Assembly: GCA_033239525.1 (NCBI GenBank)
Contig: BSYO01000002.1
Coordinates: 12,434,626-12,498,625, forward strand
DNA from: Nepenthes gracilis
Taxonomy: Eukaryota > Streptophyta > Magnoliopsida > Caryophyllales > Nepenthaceae
Length of the DNA: 64,000 bases
Reading direction: 5' to 3'
Shown here piece after piece: positions 35,413 to 47,212 of this stretch (position 1 is its first letter; each line of letters begins with the position of its first letter). Under the pieces are notes generated by a model that was given only the letters and a program-made list of their open reading frames with translations, was not told the origin of the DNA and did no database searches. The translations under genes and the position numbers were made by a program.

Positions 35413-36340
35413 TAACTAACAACATTAAAATGGACGGGATTTCCGACGAAGTAACCAACAAGGGTAGCACCCCCAAGTCCGACCCCTGTTGGATAACATC
35501 AGGAGGGGGGACAAAATGATATTCTCCAAATCGGAAGAAATCGGAGGGTAGAATTTAAGAGGACACTTACCTCCAATAGTCCTTTTCTCAACAACTGACG
35601 CCCAAGAAACGCCCGGCGAGCAGGAACCAAGAGCATTGGTGGGGCGAGAGGCATCAGCATTGGTGGAAACAAACCAGCATGATCAGTCGAACCCGAAATT
35701 GGAGCTTGAGGACCAGACGGGCAATCTACCTTCTCCTGGGCTCCATGCCAAATCCCCAATCCAGTAGGAGAGCCGGAAGAGCAAGACGAGGATCCGACGG
35801 TACATGGCTGGAGAATTGAAACGCTCGGATCACCAGTGCAGTCGGTGACAGGTAACGCCACGAGAGAGGGCTGAGACATGAGGGAAGACTCGGCCGAACC
35901 TAGAGAGGCAGGACACGAATCCGACCCCAACGAACCGAACGAAACCTCATCGGGGATGGAAGAGACAAACGATGGGGCCGAAGAAGGTAGAGAGATTTGG
36001 TTGTCAATCGATTGGTGGAAATCAGTGGGAAGAGGTTGAGTAGAAGGGAAAGGAGACGGGTGTGCAGAGTTCAAAGAAGCCACCACCGTTGGGGAAGAAT
36101 AGGCCCGACGAATCTGGCGACGCCGGCAAAAGGCGGCAGACAGAGGGGTGGAGTCGGGGACGGGCGAAGGGGAGTTGGGGGGGATGAGTTGGATTGGTGA
36201 GGGGCGACGAGAAGCCATGGCGTGGCAGGGCGGGAGAAGAAGGGAGACGGGGAGGCTTGGGAGATGGGTGGATGAGGGACGGGGGAGAGATGGTTCAAGG
36301 AAGCCGGAGAGCAGGATGGAGGAGGGTCGACCGGCGCCAT
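35413..36340 (-). pseudogene. F1-B ORF1, N-terminal half
   Basis: ATG at 36340 (MAPVDPPPSCSP) in the middle of the palindrome GGCGCCCATGGCGCC. A long Ser/Pro/Ala-rich segment with SRPATPW follows, then FLGRQLL and the frame leading to the conserved ...AIGGKCPLKFYPP... joint and on to LWGTTLVGYF-type DUF4283 sequence. An overlapping frame (36371-35499, 290 codons) carries most of the residues, so at least one frameshift lies near the start. Confidence 0.75.
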
Positions 36341-36412
36341 GGGCGCCGGCAAGAAGGTTGAAGGCTGGCAAAGCGGGGTTTGAAAATCAAGTTCAGCGAG
36401 AGAGAAAGCTAC

Positions 36413-36984
36413 GCTGGGACCTTTGTTGCTGCTGTTGCTTGCAGTTCATTGCTGTTGCAGATTTGTCTGCTGATAGTTGCTGTGTTCGGGTGCTGTTCCT
36501 GACGAGCATTTCAGTTTGCTGATGCTTATTTGCTGATGCAAGTGATGGCTGTTCTAGATGTACTCTGAATGCTCCATGTCTCTTGCTGTGCCCATTGTGA
36601 TTGAGTTATGATGCTTTGATGGTCGCTGCCCGAGTAACAATTTGAACCGGCGATTCTTTGTTATGCGGTTTCAATCACTTGGCAATTTCCTTGCTGCTGT
36701 GACCCGGAATTGCTGGATTGGCGTTGTTGCTACAGCGTTAGTGAATAGATATCCTGTTGCAAGCTTTTGGTTGTGCTCGTGGATTTTATGGTGTTATACT
36801 TTTCATTTTCTAGGTTTTGTAGTACGTTGGCCTCCTAGAGGTTTTTTATGTACCTTTACTAGTTGCTCGGGGTATGCCCCAGCGGATTATGTTTTATCCC
36901 CAAGTCATTATACTTGGAGATAAAACATAAATTTTGTAATTTTTTCTCCCATTAATCCAAAATACTTACTTACCAAAAAAAAAA
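36413..36984 (+). mobile_element. N4: hairpin-tail fragment, head to head with F1-B
   Basis: About 570 bp. T/G-rich body, then GTTGGCCTCCTAGAGG, then the tail 36865-36984 with GCTCGGGGTATGCCCCAGC. Its long hairpin has 17 paired bases, TATGTTTTATC..CCAAGT with ACTTGG..GATAAAACATA. Its left edge is the 5' end of F1-B. Either F1-B inserted into this element, or the two are the inverted and direct halves of one twin-primed insertion. Confidence 0.72.
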
Positions 36985-37465
36985 TAATTTCGTGGCTGGG
37001 CTTGGTTCTTGATGTGGAACTGCTGATGTGACGATCTTCTGAAGCATGGCAACTGGTGGGTTCTGGCTGTCGGACCTCAACTGCTGATTGCCTCTCCCTA
37101 TGCTGTGTTGATTCTGAATATGGACTGGTGGTTTTTCTTTTGTTGCTGGACTGCTGAACTGTTGGCAAATTTGGGTGATACAAATGATCATGTTGCTATT
37201 GTATTATAGCTTTTGGTGTGTTTGGGTAGAAGGGGATTGTGGATTCCTTTTGTTCGACGTTGTATTTTTTTCTCATATTCTGTTGGTTCTTAGAACGTTG
37301 GCCTCCTAGAGGTTTTTTTTGTGATTTTTCTGATGTACTTGCTGCTCGGGGTATGCCCTAACAGGTTATGTTTTATCCTCAAGTCAAAATACTTGGCGAT
37401 AAAATATCAATTTTGTAATTTTTTCTCCCTTTAATCCAAAATACTTACTTACCAAAAAAAAAAAA
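36985..37465 (+). mobile_element. N5: 5'-truncated hairpin-tail element, 480 bp
   Basis: Begins right after the poly(A) of N4 and ends with its own tail (37344-37465, GCTCGGGGTATGCCC, long hairpin, ATACTTACTTACC, 12 A). A weak duplication is possible (AAAAATAATTT on the left, AAAAAGAATTT on the right). Right flank is the F2 ORF2. Confidence 0.72.
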
Positions 37466-37974
37466 GAATTTTCCTTTTGGTGGTCTCACTTGTTGAGCAA
37501 CAACAAATCGCGCTTTTGTCAAGGTTAGGAGTAAGCCCAGACAAAAACTGAAAGTTTTGAGACTCTCGTGTAATGCTTGGATGGATTTGCAATCAGCTTT
37601 GGAAAAGAGTAGAAGGTCATCCGCAAACCCAAGCATCATAGTTCTAGTAATTGCACATTTCCAATGAAACTGAAACTCCGGATTGATCTGAGTCATCCTA
37701 ACCAGAATACCATTAAGGACTTCCATCCCCAGCACAAAGAGATAGGGCGAAAGGGGATCCCCTTGTCCAAGTCCTTTGCCCCCCGGAAAAAACCCACGGA
37801 CTCACCATTGAGGCAAATGGAATACGATGTAGTGGAAATGCATTGGCTAATCCACTTGGTCACCATAGGGGAGAAATTCATCAGATCAAGGACCGTCAAG
37901 ATGAAGTCCCAATGGATGGAATCATAAGCCTTCATCAAATCCACCTTAATCGCACACCGTGGGACACCCTTATT
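37466..37974 (-). pseudogene. F2 LINE ORF2 piece a: reverse transcriptase palm
   Basis: The furthest-downstream surviving piece of the F2 ORF2. The minus strand reads DLMKAYDSIHWDFILTVLD, then ISQCISTTSYSICLNGESVG, and after a frameshift near 37760, MEVLNGIL and the catalytic FADDLLLF (FADD at 37616-37627). It shares motif order with F1 ORF2 but differs clearly in sequence, so it is a separate family. Its upstream neighbour is piece b at 44367, displaced by H1 and N6. Its own downstream part (zf-RVT) is missing at N5. Confidence 0.85.
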
Positions 37975-40900
37975 CTTTTTTTTTTGGTAAGTAAGTGTGT
38001 ATTTTGGATTAACGGGAGAAAAAATTTACAGAAGAACTATGTTATAACTCCAGGTTTTTTGACATGGAGTTAGAACATAATACGCTAGGGCATTCCCTGA
38101 GCAGCTGGTACATCAGAGAACACCTCAAAAACCTCTAAGAGGAGTGATCTAATAGAATTAGAAAATACAGTCATTTTACAATATCAGATTCAAAATCAGT
38201 AACTCCTAAGGCGACGAAACATGCATCCGCATTTCCACCACAAAGAATGTGCAACGGTCCAACAATTTCCATCTAGCAATTAGTACGCGACCGACACACA
38301 CTGCCCCTACACTCCATAGATAGAGTGCCAAGACACACTTCAGACATCCACCGGCATAAATCCCCAACATCATACCTGATCGATCAGCCTTGGCAACCCA
38401 AAGATTACCAAGCATGGCCACCGAAGACAATAGTCGGATTCAGTGAGAACCAAGGCTTTGTGGCAGCATCTAACCTCCACCGCAATCCTCACCGAGGATT
38501 GATAACTGTAAGTTTGGCCAGCAAACAAGAGCAGACAAAACCCAGTCCATCCATGTGGGCGTCCACCGCATTCCAAATTCCATCTGCTGCAATGATTGAT
38601 TACACGTCCATCATCAAGCTCCATGCACCCGGGATCAACATTCCAACACCGCAGCCCAATCAAGTATCATAGCCCAAACCTGATATAGGAACACCGATTC
38701 CAGCAAATCCAATCGGGATGGTAGATCATAGATAGCTGCAGATTCCACAAACTAAACCGCGAGGAGCAAATTCAATAAATACGATCTTGAATGCTACTTT
38801 ACATCAGCATCCTCAACACCAGACAAGGTCCAAAGAACCTTTCCAAAAGTAGCCTCACCCACGATCAAGCATCCATAAGGTGGCTACATATATAAGCGAG
38901 GCGCTTAAGCACCCCCACCGGTAGCAGCCAGCCATTCCAAGTATAGCGAGAATACCAGCTCGTCCCGAAAAGAACAAGAAAAATCATCACCCACAAGAAA
39001 AAAACAATATCGAGTTGCAGCATACACAAGGAACAGAGATGGTAATGGAGCTTACAACAGCCCGGCTCGGCGGACACATCACCGCATTCCACAAGGTACC
39101 CAGCGTGAGGTACTTCCATCGCAGCAACCAGAATCAGATCAATCCAATATCAACTTCCGGCCGCATCGGAAGATGTCTCCACCAGCTTCATCAAGGTCAT
39201 AGCAGCGTTGGCACCAAAAGCGGCGGCCTTGACTGGCCAGGTAGGATTTCCATGTAGCCACTTAAGCTACCATTACTACACAAGCTTTACATAACTTCCA
39301 TCAAAGATAGAAAGGCTTTACAAAGATCTCCTACTTGAAGCTGCTCTTCACAAAGAAATTCCCAATCAATTTACATCCAACAAGACATTTCACCCTCTAC
39401 AAGATCGGATCCCAATTCCCATCATCAACAAAAGAACCCAATTCATACATCACCGCCTGTCATCCAACAGCAAGATATGTAGGAGCCCACTACGTCGAGA
39501 TAATCAAGCCTCGTGAGACTACAACCAACATCATCCCCTCAGAGCCCAACTATAGAGCAGCGACAGATAACACCAAAGATTCGAATACAGCCATTATATC
39601 GGCAAGGAGTCAAGGCTCCCGGATAAGCCTTTGGTGGAGAAGCAATGCGTATGCAGCTCCAAGCCTTTGTTGCAGCATTTCTCAGCAACATGGGATCAAC
39701 CAAGGGTCAAGCTGCATCAGAAGCCAGCAACTCCACTGAAAAGCCCTATCTATATCAGGCAGAGAGCCGGCCAATTGTGCTAACAGCTCCCCCACCTTAA
39801 CAGAGAAGCTCCAAAACAAAATCCCTCACAAGACCAGAGGTTTAGAGATCCAAACAATCCTAAAGGGGCACACACCCAACATTATTCAAGCCAAAATGCA
39901 CTCCAAGACTCAGCACTCCAAGACTCAGCACGTAAGCTGGAATAAAGCAGAGAATCAAAATCAGGGTCCCAGGATACCCCAGTCAAAAATTTACCCCAGC
40001 AGCACGTTCCTAAGAGCAGGGCATGCCTCTGGATTTCCGAGAGGTAGCTTTTTTCTTTTTCCATGTCTTAGACATCTTCGAATCATTCTCCATACCCCGC
40101 ATTTCGTCTTCCAAAGAGGATTTCGAGGAGTATTTCAACGAAATCCTCTTAATAGAGCTAGGGGTAAGCAAATATTCATCCAAGTCCAACGGGTGAGGGT
40201 CGGACCGGAGTCGGGAGTTTGGAGCCAAATCTTTACTCGAGAATCCACATCCGTGCATCCGGAGGCATCCAAGAGGCGGGATTGGAACCCATTGTCGGCG
40301 GGGAAAGATTGAAGGAACATCCAAGCCCAATTGGGAGGGAAGAGGATCCTGATTTACAAGCCTAACGACATCCAAATCGGGAGGGTGTGGAGCAACAACA
40401 CGCACCAAGGATGGACATTGGCCGAAAAAACCTCGGCATCATTGGAGGCTCGGCCATTTGGGAACCACAATCCACATGAAGGACAGATGTGGAGGGATGG
40501 ACTGAGACCGGCAGCAATACATTGGGAGAGCAGGCTTTGAGGTCCAGAGGGGGAGCATATCATCGGTGGTGCCGCGAATGTTCCACAGAGGTAGAGACTC
40601 AGACCATGACCAGAATTACCGGGATCATGGGCTCCGGCATTCCGAGAGGGAATGAGAATCCAAAGTAGCCCCAATTGGGGAATTACTCTCCACCCCAAAA
40701 TTGGGAACACAAACATCGGACGACCGCTCGAGCAAGGCAATGGAACCCGATTGGGTTTGTTCCACAGAGCGAGAAATGGGGGTTTGGAGCAAGAATTACC
40801 CGATTGAAAGTTTTGATACCTTGGAATGGCAATGAGCTTGATGCCCTGCCAGACCGCACCGGCTGCATCGATTGGCCTCCGGCTATACTCCACCTTCACC

Positions 40901-41761
40901 ACAATGGGAGCCGAGTCATGGCACGACTTGATGGTCGGGCATTTGGGAAAGGGGCCATCGACCCCCACTTCAACACATTCTTGCCGATGATAAGTTCTCC
41001 ATACACAGGCGGTTGGGATCCAGTGAAGAGGAATACCAACCGCACTAGCCACCCAACTTAGGCCGTCGAGTCCAAAGAATCAATCGGCACATTGAGGAGT
41101 TTGATCCAAATGGGGAAGCGATTAAGTTCCACCTTGTTCAAGATCATGCCGGCATCCGAGCGTTTGAGGAATATAGCCTTCCCGCCGGAGCCATGGACCG
41201 GCTTGTAAACATTTTTCCATCATCTCCAACGACGAGAAACAGAAGAAGAAAAAACCACATTCGTTACACGCTATGTGTGTGAGACCGAATCGTGCCCAAA
41301 TCTTCTTCACTATTGCTTTAATCGCGAGAAAATGGGGTGGGGAATCGTAGAAATGGCCTACCAAAGTACAACCCAAGAATGTGTGGCCTTCGTTTACGAC
41401 CTCTGGCGGAGGAGAGAAGACGGACGATTCATCCCCCCCAACCAGAGAGGGGAAGAATTTCAGTTCATTTCGAGCCTCAATGCTATCCTTGCGAACAATA
41501 TCAGCCCAACGGGAGGAGCTCTGCGCTTGGCTTTCGGAGCTGCAGACGAAGACCTTAGGTTTCAAAAAGTCCGGAATCTTACAGTCCGGATGATGAGTCG
41601 AAGGCAACTCAGACTTTGGGGACGAAGGAACAGGGGGGACAAGGTTGACGGAGCTCTGAACAGAACCCGAGGGGGGCTCGAGGAGGCCGGCCATGGCGGA
41701 CGAAGACGAGAATTCAAAATCGAAGGCGGAGCAACGACAGTGACGATTTCAAATTTGAAAT
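37975..41761 (-). mobile_element. H1: half-LINE with ORF1, no ORF2, hairpin tail
   Basis: 3.8 kb, flanked by GTGGGACACCCTTATT (37959-37974) and GTGGGACACCATTATT (41762-41777). The 5' end reads CATTTCAAATTTGAAATCG, a palindrome shared with N2 and N6. ORF1 starts 67 bp in (41694) and ends near 40010. About 2.0 kb of non-coding, A/C-rich (as written) sequence leads directly to the tail (37975-38102). No endonuclease or reverse transcriptase is present. H2 has the same ORF1-to-non-coding junction, so this is a family and not a single deletion. Confidence 0.82.
40010..41694 (-). pseudogene. H1 ORF1 (DUF4283, degenerate zinc knuckle, basic tail)
   Basis: ATG at 41694 (MAGLLEPPSGSVQ) in a good context (GCCATGG). 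DUF4283 covers about residues 110-190, with IVKKIWARFGLTHIACNECG, FFCFSSLEMMEKC and AGPW. After a frameshift, the 41052-40354 frame has VEVGVDGPFPKCPTIKSCHD and VKVEYSRRPI. A Cys-rich segment then follows in a shifted frame (CSRCGLAGH...C, close to CX2CX4HX4C). The C-terminus has LDLDEYLLTPSSIKRISLKY and a Lys/Arg-rich end before the stop at 40010. The role is presumably RNA binding of a LINE mRNA. The same C-terminal block occurs in H2. Confidence 0.8.
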
Positions 41762-41777
41762 GTGGGACACCATTATT

Positions 41778-44366
41778 TATTTTTTGGTAAATATTTTGGA
41801 TTAATGGGAGAAAAATAGTACAAAAAATATGTTTTGTCTCCAAGTATTTTGACTTGAAGATAAAACAAAAGACGCTAGGGCATACCCCGAGCGGACAGTA
41901 CATCTGAATATACAAACAGGCCTCTAGGAGGACAACGTTTACCAAAAATGACAAAATATGACATTTCCATCTAGGCATGGCCAGATTCTAGCTCCAGCAA
42001 GGCCATCAAAAAAATTAATGCACTAAACCGAGGCAACAAGAAGAGACCAATACAGTCTCGCCTACATAGCATTTCAATCCAGGCCTGGGAGGTGCAAGCA
42101 TCTGTAGAGATACAACTGCCAGTACCAGCCAATTGCCAAACAATCAAAACCCCATAACAGATCCGTGGCAAATACATCACAAGTAGACAACACTACGGAT
42201 CAAAGAAAGGCATCAAAGATATCAACTAGACAAACCAATATAAGCTCGGGGCAGCTGCATCATCTCCCAACATCCAAAGAAAGGTTTTCAAAGCTCAAGT
42301 CGTCCCAGCTACAACAGACAGCTTTATAATTGAGCAATTCATACAAGCCTCACGATCAAGCTACGTTAAACAATGAACATCAACCATGGTGCTCGCCTTG
42401 AAGACACCACACAAAGACAAGAAGCCTTCCACCATTCTGCACAATCCACTATGTAGCAAGAGTGCTACAATAATCAGCAGCAATAACGAGATTCGGCTTT
42501 GATCAATAGCGAAGATCTTGACCAAAGAACCAACGAACCAGCAACAAAGAACTCATCGCAAACCAACCTCCAAAGGAAGCCAACATCAAGAAGGATCAAG
42601 GCTAATGCAAGAAAGCCCAATCTCCAACTCCAAAGAAAGGATTCCAAAGTGGCACCGCATATCCGTCCGAAAGAGGTCCCCAACACTTCCTGCCAATCCA
42701 AATATGCAGCATGCCACCTTCAGATGGGCCGAAATGATCATCTAGCCCAAGAGAAAATCATCTGGAGAATTACTACAGAAGAGTCATTGGCAGACAACCA
42801 CCACAGCAGAGCAAGTAAATAACCAGGGGCATCAAGCAGCCGAACACAGTATCCACTGCAGCAAGCAGGAGAGAGGGAATCAGGAGAGCCCGTTAGACAT
42901 AGACCTGTGATTCAGCCAATCCACCTCCACGCAAGCCGAAGAGCAGCAGCCCAGCGCTCGCCAACAAATGGTTCCACATCAAAAGTGGCATCAGCCACTT
43001 CATACAGAAACAGTACTCCAAGCCAGCACCCTTCTACATCAGGATCATCCCAAGCCATGCATCCGAAAAACAAAGGAGATCCACCCAACCACACGGTAGT
43101 GCAGAACTGCCAACATGGATTGAACAGCTAAGCCTTTCAGGCTCACAGCAAGCCAATGGGCATCAGCACCGCCCACAACACTATCATCAAATGCCAGGAA
43201 TTTCCTCTCCTCAGGCATCAGCAAGCAGGATGACACCCTCACCGCAGCAGGATCAATTGCACCCAATAACAGCAACAAACTGGCATTAATAGCCAGACAA
43301 CAGCAACACTATCTCACCACAATTAAGCAGCGAACAAATAGGGCACCATCTCAACAAAAAGGAAATTAAGTCACCAAAAGGAAACTCATCCAGCTGCTCA
43401 TCCCTCAGCCGAGATGTCCCAATCCGGACAAATGGGACACACACCCTGAGAACAATCGAGCAACATCGAGGACAATCGGCAAAGATCGGTCCTTTCGAGG
43501 TGAGACAGCAGCCTTGGAAAAAGCTATTGCAAAGATACAACAAGAACAAACTGGCGGTGATTACCGGACCCGCGTGGTCCCAGAATCAACTTACTCTATA
43601 ACCCAAAAGGTTACCATTAAGCAGAGCTTCAATGCAGCAACCAGAGCCCCACCGCAGCAGAAGGATCACAGCCAACCCGAGGTACCATGGCCAGCTCTTC
43701 AGACCATCGCCCAATATCACCAAACTAGCACGACGGAGATCCCCAATCCGTCCACCAAACGGGTGACACACAGGCAGAGGCGCAATAGAGCCAGGACAAC
43801 AGACCTAAGGAATCGAGAGATCCAACACGCAGCGAGAGAGCCGACAGAAGCTCCATATATCAGCTCCCGAAGCCGAATCCAGAAGGACAAAACCCATCCC
43901 ACAGACAAATCCGAAGCAAGGCCTAATCGTCACAAAGGCGTATGAACCGAATAGAGCCAAAATCGAGGTCGGAGCCTACAACCCCATCAGAATGGGAGAA
44001 CCGAATCCAGAACTCAATCCTAGGCTTGCACCGAGGAGAAGAGGAGTCAATCTTGTGAGAGATATAAGACCTCAAAGGCCTACATCCAAACCTGAATCAG
44101 CAAAGGCAATCTCGCAGCAGCGGCCGAAGATTCAAAGGACGCCGACATTTCAGATCTAAGGTCCAGAACAAGTAGGAAGCTAGAATCGGGAATCGTTAGG
44201 CGACCGGGCTGAGCACCTAGGAGGCCGGCCGAGACAGGCTCCGGCGCCGCCCGGCCAGAGGAGGGTCAACGAAGGAGACGGCCAGGAGGGCCGAGCGCCA
44301 GCAGGTCAAATTTCAAAATTTGAAACTAGAGAGAGGGGAGAGCACCTCTCTCTAGAACGGTTAGCT
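41778..44366 (-). mobile_element. N6: non-coding hairpin-tail element, 2.6 kb
   Basis: Target duplication GGGACACCATTATT (41764-41777) and GGGACACCCTTATT (44367-44380): the same target already used by H1. The 5' end holds CTCTCCCCTCTCTCTAG and TTTCAAATTTTGAAATTTG, then GCGCTCGGCCCTCC and the GC-rich box (about 44210-44310). It aligns with N2 for at least 800 bp. The tail is 41778-41892, with its last bases shortened (GGTAAATATTTTGG on the plus strand, so one ACTT repeat is lost). Confidence 0.85.
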
Positions 44367-44427
44367 GGGACACCCTTATTCAAGTGGCATTTATGAAGTA
44401 ATTCTTGCGCAAGCAAAATATTATCTC
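44367..44427 (-). pseudogene. F2 LINE ORF2 piece b
   Basis: A 61-bp remnant whose minus strand reads ILLAQELLHKCHLNKGVP. F1 ORF2 has NILLAQELLHKY at the same place before DLMKAYDSVHW. Piece c (56199) ends ...NIGDNIL and piece a begins after the GVP, so the three join without overlap once N7, N6 and H1 are removed. Confidence 0.85.
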
Positions 44428-45256
44428 TTCTGGGTGCCGGGCGGCACCGGTGCCTGCCATGGCTGGCCTCCGGGTTGCTTGCCCGGCCCCCCCTCCTCCG
44501 GCTATCCGTCTCTTCCCTTCCGTATCCCTGCTCTGGATTTGTCATTCTCGACGACCTCGAAGCTTTTGATGTTGCCTGCGAGTTTGGTCTTCTTATCTCG
44601 CCTTCAGATTGGGGCGAAGGCTCTTCATCTGTTGAAGATTTCGTAGCTGGAGCCCTATGCCTTTTTTTTTTTGTAAGTAAGTATTTTGGATTAATGGGAG
44701 AAAAAATTACAACCTAAATGTTTTAACTCCAAGTATTGAAATTAGAGTTAAAACATAAAGTGCTAGGGCATACCCCGAGCAACAGTTACATCAAAAGAGA
44801 AAAAACATTAAGAACAAAACAAAAACAGAAAATGGAAGTGTCAACATTTTCACACTAGCAAGAACGTAGAAACTACGCCTAAACCAACACAGTCAACACA
44901 GCAATCCATCTAGGATCTTCATCAGTACAGGAGCGAAATCCATAGACCGGACAGCAAGTCACCATGAGGTAGGAAGCATAATAGCGCTTTCAATTGCATC
45001 GGAGCAAGCAAGGGCAGCCGCACTCACCCAGCAAGATAAGCAGCGCATCGGCCATGCTCATGGCCAACTGAAATCCAGTAATACCAATCTCCGGGCATCA
45101 ACAGGAGGAGGTAGTTTCGCCCAGCTGAAATGAGAGTGTAGCAGAGGGTCGGTTTTCAGAACCACCAGCCATGCATTGCACAACTTATACAATCCACACA
45201 CATCGGCGGTCATAATCAGCCCCGCCTCCACATCATCGGTATACAACATAAGAAAA

Positions 45257-47212
45257 TTCGTCCTGGTCATCTTCTTTGATATTAAAAAAAAAAAAAAAAA
45301 GTGCAGTTCTTGGGGGCTCATCCCTTGGGCAATCTTTGTGGCATCGGTGGCTTTTTTGGTTCCAGGTTTGTTACATCAAGCTTGGCTGTTTTTGAAGGGT
45401 TGCAGGCTGGGTAATGGTTGATTTAGCTGGCTCAGCCGGGTTAGTTTTTGGTGATGGTTAAGTTCAATTGGCTTGAATCGGATTCGGTGATACCATCTCT
45501 CTCCTCCTCCGTATAACGAATTGGTCCCTACCGAAAGATTCCCAGCTGGTATAGATATTTTCGGTGTGGCTTGGTTGAGGATGGGTAACCTTTGTTGGTG
45601 GATGATGCCATTGCTGGATTGGTCTATATCGTGTGATGGTGGATGGCTTTGCAACTTACCGATGCTTGTGTTGTGGGCTCACTTGGTGCCGATCCGTTCT
45701 CCTCCGTTGCCTATTCCCCGCCTTGACTTGTTTTTCTCTCGAACTTTTGTGGAGCTGTGTTTGGAAAACTCGAGTGGGAGTTGCTGGGTTTTGGTTTTGT
45801 TTGGTTGGTGTGGATGTCCTGGATTGTAGCCGCTTGTGGTTTGGCTGCGGTGAAGACTCTTATGCTGATCCCGATGGCTTTGTCCTCATTACTACTTGAA
45901 TTTGGGTCATTCGGGGGTGCCGACCATGCCACTTGCTGTTCCAATGTGCTGTTGGAATGATGGTGTAGCGGGTTTGGTTACGCCTTTCTTGATCTTTGAT
46001 TCTGCGGTCGGTCTGTGGTTGGTATTGGTTATAGTTGGTTCTGCTGGTTTTGCGGGGGCCTGCAGGTGTGGTGCTCTGAAGTGGATCTGGGGGTGCAGGG
46101 CGGTAGTTTGGTAGACTGGTCGTGGCTTGAGGCCTTATTGTAATGAAATGTTGACCTGCTGTGATTGAGATATTGCTGCACTTGCTTTGGGCCAGATCTC
46201 TGTGGGTTCTGGTGCTAATGTTTCATCCGAGTGGCTGGTTCTTGGGAATGTGTTGCTTTTTAGTCTTATAATCACTAGCTCGGGTTTGATCGGCATTTGG
46301 TCATCGCTTAGGCATGGAGATGAGATGCAGGTTTTTTTGATTGTAGCTGCTATTGGTCCCTACATTGTTTCTTGGTTAGGATTTGAGCTTGTTGATGCTG
46401 CGGTTTGGATTTTTGGTGATAACCCTCATCGCTTTGTTTGTTTACACTTTGCCGTTTGAAAGCCGCTGCCTCCGTTCGTGATCTTTTTGCCCGGTTGCGC
46501 AGCTTGATTTATTTTCTTTGTTGTCTTGGCTGGCGCCTAACTGTCCCGATCCTTTTGGTGCTGCTGGTCTGGCTGTGGCTGAATGTGTTGGTTCTGCTGC
46601 TGCGGTCGGGATGTCCACCGTTTTGTCCGCCTCTGCTGGCTGGCGCGCGATGGGATCTTGGCTGATTTTTGCTTTCGATGGGTCACCGCTTGGATTTGCC
46701 TTGGCCCTTGCTGAAGGTTGGAGCTCCCGGCTTGATGATGCCCTCCTCTGCGGAGCCGGTGAAACCCTCCTCCTCTGTTGCTGCCCGGAGGTGCTGGATT
46801 TTGTCGGTTTTGGTGTTGGCCATGTGCTAGGCTGATGTCTTCTGCTCTGCGGGGTGCATGCGGCTGTCATCCGATGCAATTGAAAGCACTCTTATGCTGC
46901 TCCCTCATGGTCTCCTCTGCTGTCCGGTCTATGGATTACGCTCCCGAATCGATGAAGATCCTAGATGGATTGAAGTGTTCTTCGTTGTTTTTAGGCGTAG
47001 TTTTCCACGTTCTTGCTTGTGTGAAAATGTTGACACTTCCATGTCCTGTTTTTGTTTTTGTTCCTAATGTTTTTCTCCTTTGATGTATCTCATTTGCGGG
47101 GCATGCCCTAGCACTTTTTGTTTTAACTCTAAGTACAATACTTGGAGTTAAAACATTTAGTTTGTAATTTTTTCTCCCATCAATCCAAAATTCTTACTTA
47201 CCAAAAAAAAAA
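45257..47212 (+). mobile_element. N8: F1 insertion consisting only of the 3' UTR
   Basis: Perfect 16-bp target duplication ATACAACATAAGAAAA (45241-45256 and 47213-47228). The 1.96-kb insert begins TTCGTCCTGGTCATC and aligns with the F1-A 3' UTR from 14036 onward, so it is a 5'-truncated F1 copy or a mobile 3' UTR. It sits in opposite orientation inside the 3' UTR of F1-C. The tail is 47095-47212, whose long hairpin has GTTTTAACTC pairing with GAGTTAAAAC. A run of 17 A at about 45284-45300 is internal. Confidence 0.9.

Larger units (their letters stand above)
15990..36412 (-). mobile_element. F1 LINE copy B, split by four insertions
   Basis: Taking out N1, N2, the gypsy element and N3 leaves one minus-strand F1 LINE. 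The 5' end is near 36412, followed by ORF1 (36340 to 22096) and ORF2 (19969 to 15990). It stops inside the reverse transcriptase at 15990, where F1-A poly(A) abuts it. The remaining reverse transcriptase, zf-RVT and 3' UTR are not seen. Target duplications around all four insertions fit together to restore continuous LINE reading frames, so the reconstruction is firm. The 5' end is set where similarity to copy C ends (AGCTTTCTCTCTC on the minus strand). Confidence 0.85.

Noticed and set aside
35180..36522. Arg/Gly-rich frames on the plus strand
   Set aside because: They are shadows of the GC-rich N3 5' end and of F1-B ORF1 on the opposite strand.
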